A stretch of DNA of 5,956 nt from Anaerolineae bacterium (GTDB lineage: Bacteria > Chloroflexota > Anaerolineae > B4-G1): assembly GCA_030620125.1 (NCBI GenBank), contig JAUXFI010000130.1, positions 1 through 5,956 of the forward strand. Direction: 5' to 3'. The stretch's first letter is position 1; each line of letters begins with the position of its first letter. Under the pieces are notes generated by a model. It did no database searches, was not told the DNA's origin, and saw only the letters and a list, made by a program, of their open reading frames with translations. The position numbers and the translations under genes are program-made. Below are positions 1 through 5,015 of the stretch, piece after piece.

Positions 1-13
1 CCAGGTCGTTGTT

Positions 14-33
14 CAATGAACAGTGAAACAATG
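14..33 (+). repeat. CAATGAACA-type direct repeat, copy 1 (5' end of hdrA-1)
   Basis: A 20-nt unit that matches 1325-1344 at 18 of 20 positions. It contains both candidate hdrA-1 start codons (ATG16, ATG31) and encodes MNSETM, against MNNEAM at the 3' copy, in the same reading frame. Another frame reading into the window (3-26) ends in a TGA inside this repeat, so an upstream gene may also terminate here. Confidence 0.75.
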
Positions 34-1368
34 ATTGATCGGGCCTTGGTGATCGGCGCCGGAATCGGCGGGATGCAGGCCGCGTTGGACATTGCCGGCA
101 GTGGCTCCGAGGTGATCCTGGTCGAGAAAGAGCCCTCCATTGGCGGGCACATGGCGCAACTGTCCGAAACCTTCCCGACGCTGGATTGTTCCCAATGCAT
201 CCTCACGCCGCGCACGGTCGAGGTTGGGCAGCATCCCAACATCCGGCTGCTGACGTTGAGCGAGGTGGTGGGCGTGGAGGGGGAGGTCGGGGATTTCAAA
301 GTGCGTATCCTGCGCCATCCCCGCTACGTCATCGAGGAGAAATGCACCGCCTGTGGTGATTGCACCCAGGTCTGCCCGATCGTCGTGCCCAACGAGTTCG
401 ACCGGGGGCTGGCCGCCCGCCGCGCTATCTATATCCCCTCTCCCCAGGCAGTACCGGCGGTCTACATACTTGACCCCGATGCCTGCATGGGACTTTTTCC
501 CCTGGCGTGCGGCAAGTGCGCGGAGGCGTGCGAGCCGCGCGCCATTGACTACGATATGGGGCCCGAGATTGTCGAGGTGGAGGTAGGCGCTATCATCGTC
601 GCCACAGGTTACGAACTTTATCAGGACAAGGCGGTGATGGCCTACGCTTACATGGATCACCCTGACGTGATGGATGGGCTAGAGTTCGAGCGGCTGCTCT
701 CCGCCTCCGGACCGACCGGTGGCAAGGTGATTCGCCCTTCTGACCGCACTGTCCCCAAAGAGGTGGTCTTTATCCAGTGCGCCGGTTCCCGCAATCCAGA
801 GCACGGCCTGCCGTACTGCTCGAAAATCTGCTGCATGTACACTGCCAAACACGCCATCCTCTACAAGCACCGCGTTCCCGATGGGCAGGTGTACGTGTTT
901 TACATAGACATCCGGGCTGGCGGTAAGGGGTACGAGGAGTTTGTCACGCGGGCGATGGAGGAGGATCGCACGGTCTACATCCGGGGGCGCGTCTCCAAGG
1001 TCTTTTCCAGCGACGGCAAAGTGATGGTGTGGGGCGTGGACACGCTGACCGGGAGCAAGGTAGAGATCGCCGCTGACCTGGTGGTGGTGGCGTCGGCGAT
1101 TGTGCCCTCTGCGGGGAGCCGCCACGTGGGGGAGATGCTGGGTATTGGCGTGGATGAGTTTGGCTTCTACACCGCGTCGGACGAGGAGATGACGCCGGTG
1201 GAGAGCGGGGTGCCGGGGGTCTTTCTGGCCGGGGCGGGCCTGGGGCCGCAGGACATCCCGGAGACGGTGGCGCAGGCCAGCGGCGCGGCGGCCAAGGTGC
1301 TGGGGCTGTTTCAGGCGGCGCGGGCAATGAACAATGAAGCAATGGATAATGAACAAACCTGTGAATAG
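16..1368 (+). CDS. hdrA: Short HdrA-like FAD/Fe-S protein (HdrA-1)
   Basis: HdrA-family flavoprotein, the FAD subunit of heterodisulfide-reductase-type cytoplasmic electron-transfer complexes. Seen: Rossmann GxGxxG at residues 14-19 with an acidic E37 after beta-2; a CSQC motif (58-61) followed by ILTP; an inserted two-cluster ferredoxin with C110/C113/C116/C120 and C157/C165/C168/C172; the HdrA-specific C-x12-C-x3-C-C motif at C255, C268, C272, C273; and a C-terminal FAD-domain signature near 'IPETVAQASGAA'. At 450 aa it lacks the N-terminal Fe-S domain and the C-terminal ferredoxin of full-length archaeal HdrA, as in QmoA-like or other short HdrA proteins. The start is uncertain. ATG16 lies in a repeat with only a weak AGGT upstream, ATG31 gives a more usual N-terminus just before the Rossmann strand, and the frame is open to the window edge, so an N-terminal domain further upstream cannot be excluded. 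The last ~15 residues are repeat-encoded. The Fic gene follows after 6 nt. Confidence 0.9.
   Translation: MNSETMIDRALVIGAGIGGMQAALDIAGSGSEVILVEKEPSIGGHMAQLSETFPTLDCSQCILTPRTVEVGQHPNIRLLTLSEVVGVEGEVGDFKVRILRHPRYVIEEKCTACGDCTQVCPIVVPNEFDRGLAARRAIYIPSPQAVPAVYILDPDACMGLFPLACGKCAEACEPRAIDYDMGPEIVEVEVGAIIVATGYELYQDKAVMAYAYMDHPDVMDGLEFERLLSASGPTGGKVIRPSDRTVPKEVVFIQCAGSRNPEHGLPYCSKICCMYTAKHAILYKHRVPDGQVYVFYIDIRAGGKGYEEFVTRAMEEDRTVYIRGRVSKVFSSDGKVMVWGVDTLTGSKVEIAADLVVVASAIVPSAGSRHVGEMLGIGVDEFGFYTASDEEMTPVESGVPGVFLAGAGLGPQDIPETVAQASGAAAKVLGLFQAARAMNNEAMDNEQTCE
1325..1344 (+). repeat. CAATGAACA-type direct repeat, copy 2 (3' end of hdrA-1)
   Basis: Near-identical to 14-33 (18/20). A further degenerate unit (ATAATGAACAA) runs on to about 1356. 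It encodes the non-conserved tail of HdrA-1, beyond the last conserved FAD-domain residues, so it looks like an addition that moved the stop codon downstream. Confidence 0.75.
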
Positions 1369-1374
1369 GGTTCT

Positions 1375-2502
1375 GTGAATACTCGCTTCACCTTTACCCC
1401 CGCCATCGTGCGGGATTTGATGGAGATTGAGGCTGCTCGCCAGACGGTGCAACTGACGGTGTTGCCGCCGCAGGTGGCGGAGCGGCTGCGCCAAGAAACG
1501 CGCATCCGCTCCACGCACTACTCCACCCGCATTGAGGGTAACCGGCTGACGTTAGTCGAGGCTGGGCAAGCGGTGTTGAGGGATCGACGTTTCCCTGGTC
1601 GCGAGCACGACGTCAGTGAGGTGCAGAACTATTACCGCGCGCTCCAGCGCGTGGAAGAGTGGGCCGAGCAGCAGACGCCCATCACCGAGACGTTGATTTG
1701 CCGGTTGCACGCACTCATTTTCGGTGGCCCGCGCGCTCGATCCACCGCCTACCGCGACGGTCAGAATGTCATCCGCGATTCCGCCACTGGCGTGATCGTC
1801 TATCTGCCGCCGGAGGCGGCGGATGTGCCCGGTCTGATGTGCGACATGGTCGCCTGGATAGCGCAGGCCGGGTGCGAGGAGTTGCCCGTGCCGGTGCTTG
1901 CCGGGCTGACACATTACCAGTTCGTCACCATTCATCCGTTCTACGACGGCAACGGGCGCACCGCCCGCGCGCTGGCGACACTTATTCTCTACCGGCATGG
2001 CTACGACCTGGGCCGTTTTTACAGCCTGGAGGAGGTCTACGTCCAGGACCTACTTGCTTATTACGCTGCACTGCAAACGCATCCGCATCACAATTACTAC
2101 GAGGGCCGCGCCGACACCGACCTCACCGGCTGGCTGGCTTACTTCATCCACAGCATGGCTGTCACCTTCCGCCGCGTGGCCGATCAAGTGCGCGAGCAGG
2201 CCGGTTTGCCCGCCGCGCTGGAGCCGCCCAAACTGCGTTGCCTGGACAGGCGGGCACGGCTGGTGCTGGGGCTCTTTACCCGTCAGAAAACCGTCACCAC
2301 TGCTGAGATCGCTCGTGCATTAGGGCTCGCCCCGCGCACCGTGCGCGATCTAATAGCCGGCTGGCTGGCCGATGGCTGGCTGGCGGTGGACGACCCCTCA
2401 CGCAAAACGCGCTGCTATCGCTTATCGGTGGAATATCGGCGGTTTGTCGGCGAAATAACGGCTAGCGAATTGCGAATTGCGAATTGCGAGGGGCGGGGAT
2501 GA
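1375..2502 (+). CDS. Fic-family adenylyltransferase, N-terminally self-inhibited, with C-terminal winged helix
   Basis: Fic enzymes usually transfer AMP from ATP to a hydroxyl group on a target protein. The catalytic motif is intact at residues 187-198: H187-P-F-Y-D191-G-N-G-R195-T-A-R198, with the general base H187 and the anion-binding GNGR present. An N-terminal inhibitory motif of the S/T-x-x-x-E-G/N type lies at S50-T-R-I-E54-G55, so this reads as a class II Fic protein whose own helix (E54) blocks ATP gamma-phosphate placement. The Fic core spans about residues 105-215 with a flap near 'IVYLPPEAADVP'. Residues ~295-350 form a winged helix-turn-helix (TTAEIARALGLAPRTVRDLI), suggesting DNA or partner binding. 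At 375 aa it is of usual length. It starts at GTG 6 nt after the hdrA-1 stop, with only a weak AGGG ahead, so translation probably depends on hdrA-1 read-through. Its last codons are made of a heptamer repeat. The target is unknown. Confidence 0.93.
   Translation: MNTRFTFTPAIVRDLMEIEAARQTVQLTVLPPQVAERLRQETRIRSTHYSTRIEGNRLTLVEAGQAVLRDRRFPGREHDVSEVQNYYRALQRVEEWAEQQTPITETLICRLHALIFGGPRARSTAYRDGQNVIRDSATGVIVYLPPEAADVPGLMCDMVAWIAQAGCEELPVPVLAGLTHYQFVTIHPFYDGNGRTARALATLILYRHGYDLGRFYSLEEVYVQDLLAYYAALQTHPHHNYYEGRADTDLTGWLAYFIHSMAVTFRRVADQVREQAGLPAALEPPKLRCLDRRARLVLGLFTRQKTVTTAEIARALGLAPRTVRDLIAGWLADGWLAVDDPSRKTRCYRLSVEYRRFVGEITASELRIANCEGRG
2465..2489 (+). repeat. GCGAATT heptamer tandem repeat
   Basis: Three perfect GCGAATT units (2465-2471, 2472-2478, 2479-2485) plus a partial fourth (GCGA). 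Because the unit is 7 nt the reading phase shifts at each copy, and it encodes the non-conserved C-terminus of the Fic protein (SELRIANCE). A related CGAATTGCG word recurs at 3116-3124, on the other side of the 2540-2992 gene. Confidence 0.85.
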
Positions 2503-2525
2503 TTAGGGTGGGCTACTACACAACC

Positions 2526-2531
2526 GAAAGG
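2526..2531 (+). promoter_or_regulatory. Ribosome binding site GAAAGG for the TTG start at 2540
   Basis: GAAAGG lies 8 nt before TTG2540. It supports this rare start codon, since no ATG or GTG in this frame lies between the upstream in-frame stop (TAG 2504-2506) and the first conserved-looking residues (YEVDQSNKIE). Confidence 0.55.
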
Positions 2532-2539
2532 CAGATCCC

Positions 2540-2992
2540 TTGTACGAGGTAGACCAAAGCAACAAGATCGAGTGCAGCGGGTATACTGCCCTGGCGCTGA
2601 CCAATGACAAGGACTACGCGATCCGCATCTCCGGCAGGGAGAAGCGGGCGGCTATCAAGGCTATGCGCCAACGCTTCGAGCGGCTCAGTCGTAAGCTGAT
2701 CCACATACGATTGTTCACCGTAGCTCTTTACTACCTGATCCGGGAGTTACCGGCGGGGGCGTTAGTCACCATTGATACGGAATACACTGGCCACGAGGCG
2801 AATATCAAAGCCATGCTGCTCTACTGGCTACGACAGGCCGGGCCAGGCATCTCCCCCTATGACATCGCCTTCGGACAAGTAGGTAAGAAGTCACGGGCAC
2901 ACAAAAAAGCCCTGGCCATTTATCGGGGAAAGGCCAAGGCTGATAGAACACTAAAGGCCGATGACCTGCTGAAGCGGATCATCGGCCCATAA
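2540..2992 (+). CDS. Hypothetical protein, 150 aa, possibly RNase H-like
   Basis: I do not recognise this as a characterised family. It is soluble, basic and mixed alpha/beta, with no signal peptide or membrane segment. Features seen: an N-terminal strand with D5-Q-S-N-K-I-E11; two hydrophobic strands (YTALAL, YAIRIS); a long basic helix (~33-57); a second strand ending in an acidic run, VTID79-T-E81-Y, followed by a helix; and a C-terminal basic stretch with H121 and D135 (KKSRAHKKALAIYRGKAKAD). The strand-strand-strand-helix-strand order with spaced acidic residues (D5, D79, E81, D135) resembles RNase H/resolvase-fold proteins; that is inference from pattern only. The start is TTG, backed by GAAAGG 8 nt upstream. 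It lies 37 nt after the Fic stop on the same strand. The last 12 codons lie in a 9-bp inverted repeat that could act as a terminator on the opposite strand. Base composition looks less GC-rich than the flanking hdr genes, consistent with separate ancestry. Confidence 0.75.
   Translation: MYEVDQSNKIECSGYTALALTNDKDYAIRISGREKRAAIKAMRQRFERLSRKLIHIRLFTVALYYLIRELPAGALVTIDTEYTGHEANIKAMLLYWLRQAGPGISPYDIAFGQVGKKSRAHKKALAIYRGKAKADRTLKADDLLKRIIGP
2951..2987 (-). terminator. Terminator-like hairpin on the - strand
   Basis: Perfect 9-bp inverted repeat GGCCGATGA (2956-2964) / TCATCGGCC (2979-2987) with a 14-nt loop. On the - strand the stem is followed by TTTAG (2955-2951), a short U-tract. On the + strand there is no T-run after the stem (CATAAG follows), so - strand termination is the better reading. 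It lies within the coding end of the 2540-2992 gene. Confidence 0.5.
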
Positions 2993-3072
2993 GACCTGCG
3001 GGGAGGCTTCTTCAGCCTATTTGCCAGGGAGAGCCGTCCGGTCAAGGATAGGAACGCCACTGGCCACCCGCT
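2951..3072 (-). ncRNA. Candidate antisense small RNA (~120 nt)
   Basis: Reading the - strand, a consensus promoter (3107-3079) places +1 at a purine near 3072. The predicted RNA begins with GCGGG (3071-3067), which can pair with CCCGC (3002-2998) to close a junction. Inside are GCCAG/CUGGC (3064-3060 with 3027-3023), capped by CGUUCC/GGACG (3056-3051 with 3039-3035), and a hairpin AGGC-UGAAGAA-GCCU (3018-3004). It ends in a 9-bp GGCCGAUGA/UCAUCGGCC hairpin followed by UUU. GCUGAAG (3016-3010) is also complementary to CUUCAGC in the terminator loop (2974-2968), allowing a loop-loop contact. It overlaps the last ~14 codons of the 2540-2992 gene in antisense. No long ORF lies within it. It matches no RNA family I know, and the pairings were found by eye, without energy calculation. 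Confidence 0.4.
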
Positions 3073-3078
3073 GAAGAT

Positions 3079-3107
3079 ATTATATCACAAGCGGAATGTG
3101 ATGTCAA
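3079..3107 (-). promoter_or_regulatory. Consensus sigma70 promoter, leftward
   Basis: The - strand reads TTGACA (3107-3102), a 17-nt spacer, then TATAAT (3084-3079), a match at all 12 consensus positions at the optimal spacing. TG-A precedes the -10 (3087-3085), making an extended -10. Expected +1 is A at 3072 or G at 3071. It points away from hdrA-2, and no convincing - strand gene lies downstream. No comparably good promoter for hdrA-2 was seen on the + strand in the 2993-3169 gap. Confidence 0.65.
3084..3102. promoter_or_regulatory. Operator-like dyad within the promoter spacer
   Basis: Perfect inverted repeat ATCACA (3084-3089) - 7 nt - TGTGAT (3097-3102). It covers the spacer of the - strand promoter and touches both hexamers, where a bound dimeric repressor would exclude RNA polymerase. 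The half-sites are in the opposite order to a CRP site (TGTGA-N6-TCACA). The cognate regulator is unknown. Confidence 0.4.
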
Positions 3108-3156
3108 CCAAGAGACGAATTGCGGGGGATGAGGATGGTCAAGGCGACCCAATTTG

Positions 3157-3162
3157 AAGGAG
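3157..3162 (+). promoter_or_regulatory. Ribosome binding site AAGGAG for hdrA-2
   Basis: AAGGAG followed by AGGTGG lies 7 nt before GTG3170. This fixes the GTG as the start, giving the N-terminus MSRIGVFVCHCG expected for the HdrA N-terminal domain. Confidence 0.8.
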
Positions 3163-3169
3163 AGGTGGA

Positions 3170-4993
3170 GTGAGTCGTATCGGTGTCTTTGTCTGCCATT
3201 GTGGCATAAATATCGCGGGCACGGTGGACGTGGAGCGGGTGGCCGAGGAGATTGGGCAGCACCCAGACGTCGTCCACGCCACGACTTATACGTACATGTG
3301 CTCTGAGCCTGGGCAGCAGTTGCTTCGGGATGCGATAACGGAGCACCAGTTGGACGGCGTGGTGGTGGCGGCCTGCTCGCCCGCGATGCACGAGAAGACT
3401 TTCCGGCGGGCTTCTTCGTCTGCCGAGGCGGGGATGAACCCGTATCGCTGTGAGATGGCCAACATCCGCGAGCAGTGTTCCTGGGTGCACCAGCACGAGC
3501 AGGCTCGCGCCACGGAGAAGGCAATTGAGACTGTGCGCACCTTTGTGGAGAAGGTTGCGTGGGACGAGGAGTTGGAGACGTTCCGTCTGCCGTTGACGAA
3601 GCGGGCGTTGGTCATCGGCGGGGGGATCGCCGGGATACAGGCCGCGCTGGACGTCGCCAACGCAGGCTTTCCCGTCGTGCTGGTCGAGCGGGAGGCGCAC
3701 CTGGGCGGCAAGATGGCCAGGCTCAGCGGCACTTTTCTCAACTTTACCGCCGCGCCGGGTTTGCTAGAGCGCAAGGTCGAGCAGGTGCTCAACCACCCGA
3801 ATATCGAGGTGTTGACGGATGCGCAGGTGGTGGGTGTTGAGGGGTACGTGGGGAATTTTGAGGTGACGGTAGGGAGTACACAAGTGGACAAGGAAATAAG
3901 GAAACAAGGGGAGGAGGACTTGTCTACCTGTTTACCTGTTTCCTTGTCTACTGATTTCACGTTCGATGTGGGTGCTATCGTGGTGGCGACGGGCTGGGAC
4001 CCCTACTCGCTGGAGCGGTTGCCTGAGTATGGCGGCGGGGAGATCCTGGACGTGGTGGACGGGCTGACATTCGAGGAGATGTTGCGAGACAGTGCTCCCC
4101 CCCGCTCCGGGGGGGCCGGGGGGGGTATCCGGCGGCCATCCGACGGACGGGTGCCGCGTGAGGTGGTCTTTGTCCAGTGCGCTGGCTCCCGCGACCCTGA
4201 GCGGGGCGTGCCCTATTGCTCCAAGGTCTGTTGTATGGTCGTTGCCAAGCAGGCGATGATGTTCAAGGAGTGTGTGCCAGGAGGGCAGGCATACGTCTTT
4301 TACATTGACATCCGCTCGGCGGGCAAGGGGTACGACGAGTATGTCCAGCAGGCGATGGAGGAGCACGACATCCTGTACCTGCGGGGCAAGGTGAGCAGGG
4401 TCTTTCAAGCCCCCCCCCAATCCCCCTCGGCAACCGGGGGGGGAAAGGTGGTGGTGTGGGGAGCCGATACGTTGAGCGGCAGGCCGGTGGAGGTGATGGC
4501 CGATCTGGTGGTGTTGGCGACGCCGATGACGCCCAGTTGCCAGGCGCTGGAATTGGCGCAGACGCTGCGGGTGGGCGTGGACCAGAATGGGTTTTTCAGC
4601 GAGGCGCACCCCAAGCTGCGCCCTGTCGAGAGCCTGACGGCGGGGGTGTTCCTGGCCGGGGCGGCGCAGGGGCCCAAGGATATCCCAGAGACGGTAGCGC
4701 AGGCCTCGGGTGCAGCGGCCAAGGTGCTGCAATTGTTCTCGCAGGACGAGATGATCCAGGAGCCGGCGGTGGCTTGCGTGATCCCGCAGTTCTGTTCGGC
4801 CTGCGGGGCCTGTGTGGAGGCGTGTCCTTACGACGCCCGCTCGATCCATCCCGTGTGGCACATCGCCACCGTCAATGCGGCGCTGTGCCAGAACTGTGGG
4901 GCTTGCGTGGTGGCCTGTCCCAACAAGGCCAGCCAGGTACACAACTGGACGCCGGTGCAGATTCTGGCGATGGCGGACCTGGTGAGTTGGTAG
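3170..4993 (+). CDS. hdrA: HdrA-like FAD/Fe-S protein lacking the inserted ferredoxin (HdrA-2)
   Basis: HdrA-family flavoprotein, 607 aa, predicted to be cytoplasmic. Domains seen: an N-terminal HdrA Fe-S domain (1-~135) with C9-H-C11-G, C44-SEPG, AC69-SPAMHEKTF and C94/C103; an FAD/thioredoxin-reductase-like domain with GxGxxG at 150-155; the HdrA-type C-x12-C-x3-C-C motif at C337, C350, C354, C355; and a C-terminal 2[4Fe-4S] ferredoxin with C542/C545/C548/C552 and C573/C576/C579/C583. The ferredoxin normally inserted in the FAD domain is absent, as is the CxxC-ILTP motif found in HdrA-1 (the matching region reads FLNFTAAPGLL). Its place is taken by ~25 repeat-encoded residues (238-262). Two more loops, near residues 310-320 and 413-425, carry C/G-run inserts absent from HdrA-1. 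It is paralogous to HdrA-1, which has the missing ferredoxin, so the two may form a heterodimer. The GTG start is backed by AAGGAG. An HdrD-like gene follows after 22 nt, so co-transcription is likely. Confidence 0.93.
   Translation: MSRIGVFVCHCGINIAGTVDVERVAEEIGQHPDVVHATTYTYMCSEPGQQLLRDAITEHQLDGVVVAACSPAMHEKTFRRASSSAEAGMNPYRCEMANIREQCSWVHQHEQARATEKAIETVRTFVEKVAWDEELETFRLPLTKRALVIGGGIAGIQAALDVANAGFPVVLVEREAHLGGKMARLSGTFLNFTAAPGLLERKVEQVLNHPNIEVLTDAQVVGVEGYVGNFEVTVGSTQVDKEIRKQGEEDLSTCLPVSLSTDFTFDVGAIVVATGWDPYSLERLPEYGGGEILDVVDGLTFEEMLRDSAPPRSGGAGGGIRRPSDGRVPREVVFVQCAGSRDPERGVPYCSKVCCMVVAKQAMMFKECVPGGQAYVFYIDIRSAGKGYDEYVQQAMEEHDILYLRGKVSRVFQAPPQSPSATGGGKVVVWGADTLSGRPVEVMADLVVLATPMTPSCQALELAQTLRVGVDQNGFFSEAHPKLRPVESLTAGVFLAGAAQGPKDIPETVAQASGAAAKVLQLFSQDEMIQEPAVACVIPQFCSACGACVEACPYDARSIHPVWHIATVNAALCQNCGACVVACPNKASQVHNWTPVQILAMADLVSW
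3883..3952 (+). repeat. Imperfect palindrome inserted in frame in hdrA-2
   Basis: Left arm 3883-3909 and right arm 3926-3952 match as inverted repeats at 21 of 27 positions, with a 16-nt loop; two of the mismatches are G-U in RNA. The arms are built from AAGGAAACA/GACAAGG-type words. The element encodes residues ~238-262, a hydrophilic linker in the middle of the FAD domain, without breaking the frame. Confidence 0.8.
4097..4125 (+). repeat. C/G-run insert A in hdrA-2
   Basis: C7 (4097-4103), G7 (4109-4115) and G8 (4118-4125) within about 30 nt, encoding APPRSGGAGGG in the loop just before the 'RRPSDGRVP' segment. The matching HdrA-1 loop is shorter (ASGPTGGKV). The C and G runs can fold back on each other. 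Confidence 0.8.
4410..4443 (+). repeat. C/G-run insert B in hdrA-2
   Basis: C9 (4410-4418), C5 (4422-4426) and G8 (4436-4443), encoding APPQSPSATGGG between 'RVFQ' and 'KVVVWG'. HdrA-1 reads directly from KVF to a short SSDG and then KVMVWG. Insert A has the same design (GC-C-run-TCC ... G-run) and the same peptide pattern APPxS...GGG, so both look like one repeat family inserted in the same frame. Confidence 0.8.
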
Positions 4994-5000
4994 ATTGATA

Positions 5001-5007
5001 GAGAGGA
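5001..5007 (+). promoter_or_regulatory. Ribosome binding site for the HdrD-like gene
   Basis: GAGAGGA lies 8 nt before ATG5016 in the 22-nt gap after the hdrA-2 stop. It supports this start, which leaves 20 residues before the first cluster cysteine. Confidence 0.65.
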
Positions 5008-5015
5008 ATTGACAA

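Noticed and set aside
3..26. C-terminus of an upstream gene ending in TGA at 24-26
   Set aside because: Only seven sense codons are visible and they lie mostly in repeat DNA, too little to call a gene.
679..1518. Long - strand open frame opposite hdrA-1 and fic
   Set aside because: Shadow of GC-rich coding DNA: its translation is rich in R, H and P, shows no domain pattern, and lies opposite a gene with full HdrA motifs.
2530..2552. Programmed -1 frameshift between the 2499 frame and the 150-aa gene
   Set aside because: There is no X-XXY-YYZ slippery heptamer in the right phase, and the TTG start has its own ribosome binding site.
3004..3018. Intrinsic terminator on the + strand (AGGC-TTCTTCA-GCCT then ATTTG)
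   Set aside because: Only a 4-bp stem and a weak T-tract. It is better accounted for as one helix of the possible - strand RNA.
3084..3102. CRP/FNR binding site
   Set aside because: The half-sites are in the opposite order (TCACA-N7-TGTGA rather than TGTGA-N6-TCACA), so only an unspecified dyad is claimed.
3932..4942. 336-codon - strand open frame opposite hdrA-2
   Set aside because: Same reason: an antisense shadow of the FAD and C-terminal ferredoxin domains with no recognisable motif of its own.
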